Assembly (NCBI GenBank): GCA_017303415.1
Contig: JAFLBJ010000002.1
Span: 188,001 to 252,000 of the forward strand
Direction: 5' to 3'
Source of the DNA: Chitinophagales bacterium
Lineage (GTDB): Bacteria; Bacteroidota; Bacteroidia; Chitinophagales; Chitinophagaceae
DNA: 64,000 nucleotides
Position numbers and translations under genes: made by a program. Below the pieces are notes generated by a model. That model made no database searches. It was not told the origin of the DNA and worked only from the letters and a program-made list of their open reading frames with translations. This document shows, one piece after another, positions 1 through 11,200 of the stretch. Within the stretch, counting starts at the first letter, position 1. Each line of letters starts with the position of its first letter.

Positions 1-170
1 ATGGTGGTTTTGCCCGTCCCGGGCGGCCCCCAGAGGATCATGGAGGGGACCTTGTTGATCTCTATCGCATTTTGCAAAATACTTCCCTTGCCGGTCAGGT
101 GTTCCTGGCCTATGAGGTCCTGAAGCTTTTCAGGGCGTATTCGTTCGGCAAGAGGAGCGGATGTAATCAC
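1..170 (-). CDS. rarA: Replication-associated recombination protein RarA (MgsA), N-terminal fragment
   Basis: This is the start of a leftward gene that runs off the window. Reading the minus strand from GTG at 170 gives about 56 residues: PLAERIRP near the start, then IGQEHLTG, then [11 protein letters not shown] at the window edge. That is the N-terminal signature of the RarA/MgsA clamp-loader-like AAA+ ATPases, with the Walker A motif GPPGTGKT in the last codons. RarA proteins act at stalled replication forks. GTG is chosen because the family normally begins only a few residues before PLAER, and no ATG lies at that distance. The rest of the protein is outside the window. Confidence 0.85.
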   Translation of the reverse strand, partial: MITSAPLAERIRPEKLQDLIGQEHLTGKGSILQNAIEINKVPSMILWGPPGTGKTT

Positions 171-188
171 AATTAAAGATACATAAAG

Positions 189-232
189 GCTAACAGCCAA
201 TGGCTTTTAGCTATTAGCTTTTAGCTGTTAGC
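189..232. terminator. Inverted repeat at the 3' end of aspS
   Basis: GCTAACAGC at 189-197 is repeated in inverted form as GCTGTTAGC at 224-232, and TTAGCT units fill the loop. The hairpin overlaps the last codons of aspS. It could act as a transcription terminator, but the U-tract is poor. Confidence 0.4.
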
Positions 233-2043
233 TTCAGGAAAAGCTCATCCAATTGTTTTTGATCAATGGTGGCAGGGGCATCCAGCATCACATCGCGCCC
301 GGAGTTGTTCTTGGGGAAGGCGATAAAATCACGGATACTTTCGCTGCCTCCCAGGATCGCACAGAGCCGGTCAAATCCAAACGCGATACCCCCATGGGGT
401 GGTGCGCCGTATTCAAAGGCCCCCAGCAGAAATCCAAACTTGTGTTGTTGTTCTTCTTTATCCATGCCCAGGGCGGCAAACATTTTTTCCTGCAACTCCC
501 GTTGGAAGATACGGATGGAGCCACCGCCGATCTCATTTCCATTCAATACCATATCGTAGGCATTGGCTTTGATGGCCGCATAGGGATGCTCCAGGTATTT
601 GGAAGCATCGGCAATACGCGGATCATTCCCGATCATGGTGGGGATATCCGAAGGTTTAGGGGAGGTAAAGGGGTGGTGACGGGCGACCCAGCGATTTCCT
701 TCCTCATCATATTCAAAGAGGGGGAAATCGAGTACCCAGAGTAATTTGAATTCATCTTTTCGGCGCAGTCCCAGCCGCTCACCCATTTCGAGACGTAGTT
801 CACTGATGGCTTTGCGGGTTCTTTCTTCTGCTCCGGCAAGGATCAATACCAGGTCACCGGCTTTTGCCCCGGCCGCATCGGCGATCGCTTTTAATTTCTC
901 TTCGCTATAGAATTTATCGACACTGCTTTTATACGTGCCGTCGGTATTGCATTTAATAAAGACCAAACCTTTCATCCCGATCTGCGGGCGTTTCACCCAT
1001 TCGGTCAGTTCATCGGTTTGTTTGCGTGTGTATTCGCTGCAGCCCGGTGCGGCAATCGCCACCACGGTTTCAGCGCCATCAAAGACCTGGAAATTTGCGC
1101 CATCGATCAGGGAGGAGATGGAGTTCTTGGTTTGAAAGGTATGCGCCGGGAATTTCAGGTTGCAGACCTTCATTCCGAAACGGATATCGGGTTTATCATT
1201 ACCATAGGTCCACATGGCTTCTTCCCAGGTAGTGCGTTCTACCTTCTCTGCATAGTTGATCCCTTTTACTTCGAGGAAGATGGATTTCACCATGCCTTCG
1301 AACATGTTCAGAATATCCTCCTGCTCCACAAAGGCCATTTCGCAGTCGATCTGTGTGAATTCAGGTTGGCGGTCGGCACGCAGGTCTTCATCGCGGAAAC
1401 ACTTCACGATCTGGTAGTAACGGTCATACCCACTCACCATCAGCAATTGCTTAAAGGTTTGCGGACTTTGAGGCAGGGCATAGAACTGATTCGGGTTCAT
1501 ACGGGAGGGAACCACGAAATCGCGTGCCCCTTCGGGGGTGCTTTTGATCAGAAAGGGAGTTTCAATATCCATGAACCCTTGCTGGTGCAGGTAATTGCGT
1601 GCAGCGCGGTTGACGGCATAGCGCAATTCGAGGTTTCTCTTCACAGCACCGCGGCGAAGATCCAGGTAACGGTATTTCATCCGCAGGTCATCTCCTCCGT
1701 CGGTATCATCCTGTATGGTGAAGGGGGGGACGGCGGATTTATTGAGTATAGTAAAGGCGCTCAATACGATCTCGATATCTCCGGTAGGGATGGCGGGATT
1801 CTTGCTCGAACGTTCGCTGACCTTTCCGGTGGCTTGTAATACAAATTCACGGCCAAGCGGATTGGCATCCAGTTGAGCTTGCAGGTCTTCGCCCAATAAT
1901 AACTGGGTGATACCATAGCGATCGCGCAGATCCACAAAGGTGATCGCGCCAAATTTGCGTATGGTTTGGACCCAACCGGCCAGGGTCACTTCTTTGCCGG
2001 CATCAGCGAGCCGGAGTTCGCCACAGGTATGCGTTCTGAACAT
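214..2043 (-). CDS. aspS: Aspartyl-tRNA synthetase
   Basis: Class II aminoacyl-tRNA synthetase that charges tRNA(Asp) in the cytoplasm, 609 residues, a usual length for the bacterial type. The N-terminal OB-fold anticodon-binding domain is visible ([20 protein letters not shown], about residues 22-41). The catalytic core follows ([18 protein letters not shown], about 217-235), then the bacterial insertion domain, and class II motif 3 near the C-terminus (GIAFGFDRL, about residue 555). ATG at 2043 is preceded by a 166-bp gap shared with the divergent peptidase gene. Whether it discriminates Asp from Asn cannot be judged from sequence alone. Intact and ordinary. Confidence 0.97.
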   Translation of the reverse strand: MFRTHTCGELRLADAGKEVTLAGWVQTIRKFGAITFVDLRDRYGITQLLLGEDLQAQLDANPLGREFVLQATGKVSERSSKNPAIPTGDIEIVLSAFTILNKSAVPPFTIQDDTDGGDDLRMKYRYLDLRRGAVKRNLELRYAVNRAARNYLHQQGFMDIETPFLIKSTPEGARDFVVPSRMNPNQFYALPQSPQTFKQLLMVSGYDRYYQIVKCFRDEDLRADRQPEFTQIDCEMAFVEQEDILNMFEGMVKSIFLEVKGINYAEKVERTTWEEAMWTYGNDKPDIRFGMKVCNLKFPAHTFQTKNSISSLIDGANFQVFDGAETVVAIAAPGCSEYTRKQTDELTEWVKRPQIGMKGLVFIKCNTDGTYKSSVDKFYSEEKLKAIADAAGAKAGDLVLILAGAEERTRKAISELRLEMGERLGLRRKDEFKLLWVLDFPLFEYDEEGNRWVARHHPFTSPKPSDIPTMIGNDPRIADASKYLEHPYAAIKANAYDMVLNGNEIGGGSIRIFQRELQEKMFAALGMDKEEQQHKFGFLLGAFEYGAPPHGGIAFGFDRLCAILGGSESIRDFIAFPKNNSGRDVMLDAPATIDQKQLDELFLKLTAKS

Positions 2044-2209
2044 GAGGAAATAGATTGGTAGAAATCGCGCAAATATACGGACAAATCAGCGAAGGGGCCT
2101 ATCCTAATGGATTGGAAAACAGCGACTGGCTTTGAAAATAGAAATATTACTGCGTAAAACTTGCAAAGGCCGGGGGCGTTTTCTACTTTTAGCTCTCCGA
2201 ACCCGACTC

Positions 2210-2995
2210 ATGAAAACTGTATTGCGAAAACTTAAACGGTTGTTCACACCGGACAGGTCTGTACCTGAAGCGCCCAAACCGGTGGTCCCAGTTCCCATAG
2301 AATTGGTGTCGGAATTTGTATACAACAACTACTCCTTTATTATTGGTGGATATATCAACTATTTCAACGAGCTGGATGAGCCGATGAAGCGCCGCTTTGT
2401 TGACCGGGTACACCATTACCGGATGTCCAAGACCTTTCATTATGTAGGATTGGAAGAGCGGGAAGAGATACCCGTTCTGGTCAGTGCCTCTGCGGTGCAG
2501 GTCACCTTTGGGTTGGACAATTTCCTGATGGACAGTTTCAAGGATATCCATATCCTGGCCGATGCCTATCAGGTGGACAGTGATAAGGAACTCTATATCG
2601 GTCATGTGGCACCGGAAGGGATCTATCTGTCCTGGAAACATTTTCTCTACGGCTATGCCGTTAGCAACGACAATATCAATGTGGCCTTGCATGAAATGAG
2701 TCATGCACTGCTGTATAATAACTTCTTTGCACCTTATGGAGAGGATAAAGAGTTTCGGTTGAATTATGAGAAATTCTCAACGACAACCGGACCGATCATT
2801 GCCGATGTCATAACCCGCCGCCGGAGTTACCTGCGGAGTTATGCCTATAGCAATATCCATGAGTTTTGGGCCGTGAGTGTGGAGGCTTTTTTTGAAAGCC
2901 CGGAGGGATTGAAGATGAACATGCCGCAATTGTATGATGCCCTTTGCAAAGTTTTGAACCAGGATCCAATATCCCGAAATAAAATCATTCATTAA
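2210..2995 (+). CDS. MtfA-like zinc-dependent peptidase
   Basis: Putative cytoplasmic zinc metallopeptidase of the MtfA (Mlc titration factor A) family, 261 residues from ATG 2210. The zinc site is visible: LHEMSHAL (HExxH) in the C-terminal half, followed by NIHEFWAVSVEAFFESP, which supplies the third ligand and the family's conserved AVSVEAFFE stretch. In E. coli MtfA binds the repressor Mlc and has aminopeptidase activity. Whether this homologue has the same partner is unknown. The frame is open upstream to a TTG at 2132, but the extra N-terminal residues look non-conserved, so ATG was preferred. Divergent from aspS. Confidence 0.8.
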   Translation: MKTVLRKLKRLFTPDRSVPEAPKPVVPVPIELVSEFVYNNYSFIIGGYINYFNELDEPMKRRFVDRVHHYRMSKTFHYVGLEEREEIPVLVSASAVQVTFGLDNFLMDSFKDIHILADAYQVDSDKELYIGHVAPEGIYLSWKHFLYGYAVSNDNINVALHEMSHALLYNNFFAPYGEDKEFRLNYEKFSTTTGPIIADVITRRRSYLRSYAYSNIHEFWAVSVEAFFESPEGLKMNMPQLYDALCKVLNQDPISRNKIIH

Positions 2996-3112
2996 AATTC
3001 CGGGAACTATGTTAACAATCGCCGCCATTTACCTCTTCAGAAAGCATGTTCTGAAGAAGGAAAGTAATTTACGCTTTTCATTGCCGTTGATCGGCTCGGT
3101 TTCTATTTAGTA

Positions 3113-3314
3113 TCGTGAGACGTGAGACGTCAGTCGTTAGACGTGAGACGTCAGTCGTGAGGCGTGAGACGTCAGTCGTGAGTCGTGAGACGTCAGTCGT
3201 GAGTCGTGAGTGAAAATTCATTATTCAATACTATTATCTCACGCCTCACGTTTCACGCCTCACATCTCACGTCTCACGTCTCACGCCTCACTCCTCACGT
3301 TTCACGCCTCACAC
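3113..3314. repeat. Tandem GTGAGAC/GTCAGTC repeats with an inverted counterpart
   Basis: A gene-free stretch between two convergent genes. The left arm (about 3113-3212) is built from repeats of CGTGAGACGTCAGT and CGTGAGT type. After a short AT-rich spacer, the right arm (about 3238-3314) carries the inverse units CTCACGCCTCACGTTTCACG. A transcript could fold into a long imperfect hairpin, so this may end transcription from both sides. No open frame here looks coding. Confidence 0.7.
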
Positions 3315-3319
3315 CTCCT

Positions 3320-3721
3320 TCACATCGTCACAAAATGCCTCTCCCTTACTTCGCGGGGACGCACCAGCGCATAATAATAAGCCAGTATAGCTGCTCCGAT
3401 CAGGAAGGGGATCAGGGCCAGGTGTTTTCCTTCGAAATGCCGCCAAACAGGTATTTCATCAAAGCCAAAGAATTCACTGATCATCCAGTAACTGTTTGCC
3501 GATATCCAAAAGGCGATGGCCAGGTTATGCGCCAATTCGGATTTGATCTGGCGTGTACGCCAACCTATAAAGATCGCCACAGCCAGTGTGGGTACGATCA
3601 TTAATACACCCAAAAATTTCCAGATCATACACCAGGAAATATCTTTCAGCAACCAGAAAACTATATGCAGGTTTTCAAGGCGACGGTACTTGGCGGGGAT
3701 GGCGTATTGTTGGTTGGGCAT
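3320..3721 (-). CDS. Small membrane protein of unknown function
   Basis: 133 residues from ATG 3721. Three hydrophobic segments are likely membrane-spanning: FLGVLMIVPTLAVAIFIGW (about 37-55), LAIAFWISANSYWMISEFFG (about 67-86) and LALIPFLIGAAILAYYYAL (about 101-119). The C-terminus is charged (RPREVRERHF). I do not recognise a named family and see no catalytic motif. The start codon lies just downstream of a tandem GGTGAAT array that fills the gap to the divergent oxidoreductase gene. The 3' end abuts another repeat array. Confidence 0.6.
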   Translation of the reverse strand: MPNQQYAIPAKYRRLENLHIVFWLLKDISWCMIWKFLGVLMIVPTLAVAIFIGWRTRQIKSELAHNLAIAFWISANSYWMISEFFGFDEIPVWRHFEGKHLALIPFLIGAAILAYYYALVRPREVRERHFVTM

Positions 3722-3723
3722 GG

Positions 3724-3893
3724 TAGTGAATGGTGAATGGTGAATGGTGAATGGTGAATGGTGAATGGTGAATGGTGAATGGTGAATAGTGAATGGTGAA
3801 TAAATTTATTGGATTGTAAATTACAAATTTTTAGTTTCACTATTCACTATTCACTATTCACCATTCACCATTCACCATTCACTATTCACTATC
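3724..3893. repeat. Heptameric GGTGAAT tandem repeat facing its inverted copy
   Basis: About ten to eleven copies of the 7-bp unit GGTGAAT run from 3724 to 3801. A 34-bp AT-rich spacer follows, then about eight copies of the inverse unit (ATTCACC/ATTCACT) at 3836-3893. The element fills the gap between two divergent genes and ends directly before the promoter of the oxidoreductase. Copy number is likely to vary between strains by slippage. Confidence 0.85.
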
Positions 3894-3904
3894 CCCGCCC
3901 TCCC

Positions 3905-3912
3905 TACCTTTG
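3905..3912 (+). promoter_or_regulatory. Bacteroidota -7 promoter box TACCTTTG
   Basis: TACCTTTG matches the Bacteroidota sigma-ABfr -7 consensus TAnnTTTG exactly and lies 4 bp before ATG 3917. Transcription would start close to the start codon, suggesting a very short or absent leader. No clear -33 element is visible because the region upstream is the inverted heptamer array. Confidence 0.55.
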
Positions 3913-3916
3913 CAAC

Positions 3917-4975
3917 ATGCTGGTGGACTATTTGATAATCGGACAGGGTATTGCCGGGACATGGCTGAGTTATTTTTTATCCAAAACAGATAAGACCTTT
4001 CTGGTGATCGACGAGGCGGATCCTTCGAGTTCTTCCCGGGTGGCCGCGGGGTTGATCAATCCGGTGACGGGAAGGCGCGTTGTCAAGACCTGGATGATCG
4101 ATGAACTCCTGCCATTTGCTGAAAAGCAGTATGATCGAATGGGTGCTGACCTGGGGATCAACGCCATTTCCCGAAAGCCTATTCTTGACTTCTTTTCCGC
4201 TCCGGATATCAAGATCGCCTTTGAATCCCGCCTCGAGAAAGGGGAGGACTATATTTCCAAAGGGCCGGATGATCTCCTGTCTCATTTTTTTCATCCCGGT
4301 TTTGGCTGTGGCATCATTGATCCGGCCTATACCGTTCACCTGGATAAGTTATTGCCTGCCTGGCAAAAACGATTGGAAGAAAAAGGACAATTAAGAAAGG
4401 AGCGATTTGAAGAAAACGAATTGGTCGTAAATCAGGACTCGATAACCTACCGGGATATTATTGCCCATCGGATCATTTATTGTGATGGCGCTGAAGCCTC
4501 TCAATCGCGGTTTTTCTCCCGGCTCCCCTTTGCCATGCACAAGGGCGAAGCCCTGATACTTGAGATACCCGACCTGCCGAAAGAGAATATTTATAAAAAA
4601 GGGTTGACCCTCGTGCCTTTATCAGGCGATAACCTTTTCTGGTTGGGTTCAAATTATATCTGGGAATTTGACAATGCACTTCCCACCGAAGGCTATCGGG
4701 CAGTGGCCATTCAAAAATTAGATAACTGGCTTAAGTTACCCTATAAGATACTTGACCATAAGGCGGCAGTACGGCCAGCCACCATCGAGCGACGTCCCTT
4801 TATCGGTCTGCATCCCTTGTATCCTGTCGTCGGGATATTTAATGGCATGGGGACAAAAGGCTGTTCACTCACCCCATATTTCGGCGATCAATTCGTACAG
4901 CATTTAGTAAAGGGAAATGAATTGATGCCCTTGGTGGATGTGGGGAGGTTTGGGAGGGTGTTGCGTTTAGGGTGA
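3917..4975 (+). CDS. FAD-dependent oxidoreductase of the D-amino acid oxidase (DAO) family
   Basis: 352 residues, cytoplasmic. The N-terminus carries the FAD-binding Rossmann motif YLIIGQGIAGTWLSYFL (GxGxxG, about residues 5-21), followed by VIDEADPSSSSRVAAGLINPVTGRR. This is typical of glycine oxidase / D-amino acid dehydrogenase-like flavoproteins that oxidise an amine substrate. The C-terminal GIFNGMGTKGCSLTPYF is the usual second FAD-contact region. The substrate cannot be deduced. ATG 3917 is chosen over upstream starts because the Rossmann motif sits within the first ten residues and a -7 promoter box ends 4 bp before it; the frame upstream is only repeat translation. Confidence 0.8.
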   Translation: MLVDYLIIGQGIAGTWLSYFLSKTDKTFLVIDEADPSSSSRVAAGLINPVTGRRVVKTWMIDELLPFAEKQYDRMGADLGINAISRKPILDFFSAPDIKIAFESRLEKGEDYISKGPDDLLSHFFHPGFGCGIIDPAYTVHLDKLLPAWQKRLEEKGQLRKERFEENELVVNQDSITYRDIIAHRIIYCDGAEASQSRFFSRLPFAMHKGEALILEIPDLPKENIYKKGLTLVPLSGDNLFWLGSNYIWEFDNALPTEGYRAVAIQKLDNWLKLPYKILDHKAAVRPATIERRPFIGLHPLYPVVGIFNGMGTKGCSLTPYFGDQFVQHLVKGNELMPLVDVGRFGRVLRLG

Positions 4976-5272
4976 CAGATGACGGATGACAGATGACGGA
5001 GGACAGATGACGGAGGAGAGATGTTGGATGATGGATGTTGGATGTTGGATGATGGAGGGTTGCTGTGCGAGACCTCTGGTCTCGCACGTTCCTCTCGTCG
5101 CCTCTGGCGACACGATCTTTATATATTTTCAAAAAAGTATTTTATTCGAGTCGCCAGAGGCGACAAGACAATCGTGCGAGACCAGAGGTCTCGCACAGCA
5201 ACCCTCCAACATCCGTCATCAGTCATCAGACATCCGTCATCTATCATCCAACATCCAACATCCAACATCCGA
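4976..5272. repeat. Intergenic array of GATGACG and GGATGTT units flanking a palindromic core
   Basis: A gene-free stretch between two convergent genes. The left part (4976-5053) repeats AGATGACGG and then GGATGTT/GGATGAT. The right part (5218-5272) has the inverse units (CATCCGTCATC, CATCCAACATC). A REP-like core lies between them. Open frames here simply translate the repeats and were rejected. Confidence 0.75.
5054..5217. repeat. REP-like element with two pairs of nested palindromes
   Basis: The outer arms begin GGAGGGTTGCTGTGCGAGAC at 5054 and are mirrored up to 5217. Inside are four self-palindromic units. At 5065-5087, GTGCGAGACC and its inverse surround TCT. At 5097-5111, GTCGCC and GGCGAC surround TCT. 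The inverted copies with AGA in the middle are at 5150-5164 and 5174-5196. The centre is AT-rich. The layout resembles paired REP/BIME units or a small MITE. No coding capacity. Confidence 0.75.
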
Positions 5273-5281
5273 CCCCACCAT

Positions 5282-8200
5282 TCACTCCACCACCACCCTT
5301 ACCCCCTCGCTATGCGACGAAAACTCTGGCGCGTACATGCATTGTATCGTTGTTACGCCATTGGAGAATTCGCCTTTGTGGGTGACAAACAGTTCGTATT
5401 CGAAAACATAGGTTCCTTTTCGTAAAGAATGAAAGAAGAAGTTAGTGCTCGCATCGTGGGTGCTTTCGTAGTAGCCCAGTCCATCCTGCCAGCGATAGCC
5501 ACTCAAAACATTCACGGGTTCAAGCGAACTGGCGCGCATATCTTTCATGTGCACATATTCCATATCACGATCTACCCGCAATTCTATTCGAACAGTGATG
5601 CGGTCACCTACATTAGCTACATCGCCTTCATTGATGGGATGTAATACCGGCCCGCGTTCCTCATTCTTTTTAATGAATATTTTTTTGTTGAGTTTGAGGG
5701 GTGTTTCCGCAGAGGTGATCTTATCCAGGTCCTCAAAATACTGCCAGTAAACAGCCCCCCAGGAGGGCGAGCCACCTGATGTAGCCGTTGCTGTATTTTT
5801 TACCTGGACCTTGATTTCTCCCATGGCAGGCTCTACCAGACGGCCTTCAATGGTCTTTTTGATATATCCGGTTCCCGCTTCAGCGCCTGTACCGGAGGTA
5901 ACAAAGGCTGGCCCCAGATCGATCCGAACCTCATGTCCCTGGCTTAGCCAGTCTTCTCCCCGTAGCAATAAACTGTAACAAGCTTCTGCCGTAGCCTTGG
6001 TGGTTGACCAATGATTGGTTTGTTTGTTTTTCAGCAACCAGGTCTTTAATTCATTGACGGTGGTTTGATTGTTTCCGATCTCAGAGAATGCTTCGATCAA
6101 CAAGGCCTGTGTTTCTACAGGGGCGTGGTACCAGAACCAACCGGAAGAAAGTTTCCAATAGCGACCGAGTTCGGGATTATTGATCGAGGTTTCTTTTAAG
6201 GATTTAATAACTGCGGCCGGGGTCTTGGTATCCTTGGTCCGATGCAGGGCCAGGGCGATCATGCCTTGCGCATATTTTCCTTGTTTGGTCCAGAATTTCT
6301 GGGCCTGTGTCCGGTAATAGGTATAAGCGGCCTGAGAGGCAGCGGGTATTTTCTTATCGGGGAAGAAACTCCGGAGGTAGAGGTATTGCACCTGTGTCTG
6401 GCCAATTTGGTTCAGGGTGAGATTGGCTTTTCGCTTTTTCAATTGGTCATGGTCATCTTTTATTTTTTTATCGAGATAGGGAAGGGCTTTAGCCAGTATA
6501 TTCTCCAGGGTTTTCTTTTCCGCAGCAGAAGCCGCATTCAGTTTTAGCAGATGCCCGATACCGGTGACGATGTACTGGGTAATATACCGGTCATCGGGTC
6601 CGCCCTGAAACCATACAAAGGCGCCGCTGGCGTTTTGCATCCGCGTTAGTTTTTCCAGACTGCTATTTGCTTCATCGCTGAGTCGATAGAGATCAAAAAG
6701 CAATGCGATCTTTTTCTTTTGTTCTGATTCATTGCGGGCATCAAGCACCCAGGGGGTTTCTTCGAGGAGAATGGATTTCAGTTCTTCATTTTTTTGCAGG
6801 TTGCTTAACAAGGCAGCGGTATCTTTTCCTTTCCAGGATTCAAATACGGCTTTGATCCGTGGAGAACTATTAGCGATCAATCCGGCCAGTGCATTGGCAT
6901 AATACCGGTTCCAGGTCTGCTCGGCACATTCGTAGGGATACTCCATTAAGTAGGGCAGGCTTTGCACGGCATACCAAACGGGATTGGAGGTATATTCTAC
7001 GGTGAGACTATGGTGTTGCAAGGTTTCCGAGGCACCTGCTTTCAGTAGTTTGTCAAATTTGAAGGTCTTTGTACCCGTATCCCGCAGGTGAAGGGGAAGG
7101 GTCTCTGTCACCAGCATACGGTTGGTCAATACCGGTAGCATGGCTTCTTCGCCATCGCTATAGGCACCCAGTGCCAGGGTATTTGTGGCCGAGGAACTGG
7201 CCACGATGCGCCAGGTCAGTGCCCGGTCAAACAGAAATGGTACTTCGATGGGGAATTTAACCGCTACGCTTTGTCCGGCCGGTACGGTGAAGTACTGATT
7301 GGGAAACACGTTCTGAAACCAGCCATCTACTGATTGGTTATTGGTGGCATCGAACAAAAGGAGTTGAGCCTGCCCGGTGATCTCCTCTTCTGTCATGTTC
7401 ACGATCTTTCCACTGAATTCCATCTTATCGCCTTCGCGTAAGAAACGCGGAGGGTTGGGTTGTACCATCAGGGGTTTCTGGGTGATAAGGAGTTTGGCTG
7501 ACTGGTTAAAAGCCAGATCTTTGGTATGCGCCAGTGTTTGAAGTTTCCAGGTGGTCAGGGCTTCTGGTGTTGTGAAGGAGAATTCGATATTTCCTTCGCT
7601 GTCTGTTCTCAGGTCAGGAAAGAAGAAGGCCGTTTCCTGGAGGTTCTTGCGTATGGAGGGTGCCGGGATATCTTGTGGATTTTGGATCATTTTTGTTGTA
7701 TCCGTTACTCCATCTCCGTCTTCGTTATAATACCCCTCCGATGCAGTAATGTCTTCTGCTTTACTAAACTTTGCGTCTAACACATTAACTGCCATTTTTT
7801 CCATGGCGCGCGCGTTGCCAACACCCGGTGCCATACTCTTCATTTTGTATCCTCCTCGTGTATTAGCAAGATCTATCAATTCATCGTATTGTTTGATCAG
7901 ATACTTCTCCTCTTCGTCCTTTTCCCATTTTGACGCATTTTCCAGCTTAAAGTTTGCACCCGGATCCCAGCTTCTGGTGGCGAATAAATAGGGCCAGATA
8001 TAGGGACGGTTCCAATCGTGATCAACGATCTGGTCGAGCGAGGCATCATACATACTCGCGAGCATTTCAGCAGCGACCATTTCACTCTTATACCCTTTTA
8101 TCCTGACCGACCATTTTTCATCTGAACCAGGAAGTGTTTTATCACGGAAGGTTTTGAACTCCACCTGCAGGTCCTTATTGCTCCACGGTACCTCGATCCG

Positions 8201-11200
8201 GTCCTGGAATTGGTAAAAACGATTGTCCCGCACCATGAAGGCCGTGATACCAAACCCGCCCCGGTCTTCTTCGGTAGCGGTGACAGGGAAAGAGGTTTTG
8301 CCGGTCTGTAAGGTTTGTTGGGTGGTGGTGACCTGTAATCCAAACCGGTCTTGTTTTTGTCCCTTTTTTGCCTCCCGGTATTCTTCTTTTACTAAATACA
8401 CATTGGGTGCCGACGTGCCAATCTGAATCGAGGTTGTTTCGCCGGGTTCAATCGATTCACTACGACGTGTCCACAGGTATTGAGGCCTGAGGAGCTGGCT
8501 GGCTTTTTCATCAACGATCTCGATATACCGGATGTCTTTGGCTTCTTCGCCCTTTTCATTTTTGGCGGTAACCATTATTTCGTAATAACCGGCAGGAAGA
8601 CGCGCACCGGTAAGCGGAAATTCTCCTTTTGTCCGGGCACTGTCTTTTTTGGTATAGACGATCTTTTCTTTTTCCCAATTTTCCCAGTCATCTTCGCCAG
8701 CATAGATATCATGGGGGAAACGACGGGTGTATTCTTCTTTCGATAAGATCTGCGATTCCGGTCTTTCCCAGAAACGGGGACGCAACAAACGTTGCTCGAT
8801 CTTCAGAGCGGAAATACCTACTTCTATTTGCGCGGGTTCAAATTCCCCGTTCATGTTTTGGGTTAAAATGGTCAGGCTTTTCAGGCTGTCCAGGGTAACC
8901 TGCCCGGGAATGGCGGTAGAGAGCATCAACCCTTTGTATCCGGCGGAAACGGTGGTTTCTCCGGTGCGGGTTTCTCCATTGATATCCACCACATCCGCAT
9001 ACACGGTGTAATCAAATACAGGCTCCAGTTTTTTGTCCAGGCTTTTATCGGGTATAGCCGCAAAATCGATCCGGAACTTTCCTGCCGCATCGGTGGTGGT
9101 TTCACCGTTAACGATCTCCTGTGAAGGAGAGGAAGGCTGCCACCAGCGTTTGAACAGCCAGGGATAAATGAAACGCGCCTCGCGCACCACCCGGTATTTT
9201 ACTTTGGCGCCGTCAATGGCATTACCGGCATAGGCCTGGGCCGATCCGGTGACTGTGATCGTGTCACCGACCCGGTAAGCCCCTTTTATTTTCTCATATT
9301 CCACAAAGAATTTGGGCCTTTTGTATTCTTCCACAGAAAAAAAGTTGAAACCATGGCCATCTGCATCCTGTAAGGTGAATTGTCCCGTCAATCCTGTAGA
9401 AGGCAGACGGAAGGAACCGGATACGGAACCATATTCATTCGAAGTAAGCACCAGGCTGTCTACAATATCTGAGTTTACATTACGCAGGATATACTTGCTT
9501 TTATGACGCGTAAGCGGGATGAATCTTTTTTCGGCGTCAGGGATGATACCGATCGCTTTGAAATAAACAGTTTGTCCCGGACGGTAAATGGCCCGGTCGG
9601 TAAAGAAAAAGTATTGGCGGTTATCGATCGGCGCTTCGTTTTCGGTATTGTTTCTTGACCAGTAATAATCACTCATCCATTCATCCAGCAATAAGGAATC
9701 TTTTTGGTAGGTGATAGCCAGTTTATAGGGCGAGTTGCGGTCCGACTCCTGCATGATGTCAGACAACTCGACATATCCATTTTGATTTGTCTCGTAACGC
9801 TTATACCATTCTTCCACGTATTCTGCTTCTTTCTGGTTATAGGTCCGTTTCCAGGCGTCTATTTTCGCGCCGGCCAGCGGCTGACCAGTTTCGCGGTGTA
9901 GCACATAGATTTCTTTGCCATTCCGAACAAAACTGATAGGAGATACAAAAAAGTGGCGGGCAGAAAGAGTTGATTTATCAATATCAAAATCCTTTGCCGT
10001 TGAGGTGATCAGTAAATACTCTCCGGAGCCAATCCCTTCCACGGGGATTTCGGTCGTATGCTGAAGATGATCAGCGGGCAAGGGGAGCGCTTGTTCCCAA
10101 CTTTTGAAGACGGGTGCTTTCAGCAAATACTGCCAGTTCTCCTTTTCATAGAGATCTTCCATTTTCTTCTTCATTTCCTTTTCTACCTGTACAAGACGCA
10201 AATAGATAACCGGCGTGTTGCGATAGCTGAGAAAGACGCGGAAGGCCTGGTTAGGAAGATTTACTTTTTCCAACTGAAAAAAGGTCTCGGTTTTCAGGAT
10301 GTTCAACCGGAGATTATACGCATTGACCCAACCTTCTGAGCTGTCTTTGGAAGTCAGTATCTGATTGCAGATCTCCAGTGCCTTTACTCTTTCCCAACGA
10401 TGAGTGGTATCCTTTAAGGGTTCATAATCGTTGACCAGTTGGTAATGATGATCGGCAAGGAGGTACCAGGCTTGGGCCGCGGCTGGTAAGGAGCCGTATT
10501 GTTTCGCGATATGATTAAGGGCGAGTAAATGCAATTCCTCTTTATCAGGATGGGTGGAATTTTCTTTGACAAAATCCAATCGCTTCAGATCGGCGTCGAT
10601 CAGGGCATCGGGTTTTACATCATTCAAATGAAACCGGATCAGTTCCTGATAGATTAGCAGCGCCTGACGACGAAGAGAGAGTGTATCCCGGGTATCAAAT
10701 TTTCGGGTGATGAAATCAGCAGCGGGATCAAAGGCCGAAGAGGCATTGATCTCAAAGGCATCGGCCGGTCGGTCGAGGTCGCTCTCATCACTTTCAAAAT
10801 AGGCCAGGGCATGATGGGCCAGCAGATCATATAAGGTAGGACGAAGGTGACGGGTATTTCCTTTTTCGATGATCGCATTATAGGGTTTGAGATCGGTTTT
10901 TTGCAATAATACTCTATCAGCCAGAGCGGATTTGAAATGCGTACTGATCTTTTTATGAAAATCGCTAATTGTCCAGGTCAATGGATCATCCTTCTTAAAG
11001 CTGATCGTATTTGTGCGGTTGTAGATCTGCCAACGCATATCCCGGAAGATGGCCCAATACTGAGTGGCGATCAGGTTGTGGAGAATGGCTTTAGCCGCCG
11101 GGCTGGCGGTTGGGATTTCTTTTTCGAGGTCTTTAATAGAAAGGAGTGGGTTATCCTCCCTTGTTTCTCCCTGGAAGGCTGTATAATAGATCAGGGCTTT

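Noticed and set aside
1018..1839. 273-codon open frame on the plus strand across aspS
   Set aside because: It is antisense to a clearly real synthetase gene. The translation has no recognisable domain and follows the codon bias of the opposite strand.
3113..3893. Possible CRISPR array
   Set aside because: Units are about 7-14 bp with no unique spacers of constant length, and no cas genes are present.
4986..5425. Three overlapping frames of 106-141 codons in the intergenic array
   Set aside because: They only translate short tandem repeats and the palindromic element in three frames, and no start signal fits.
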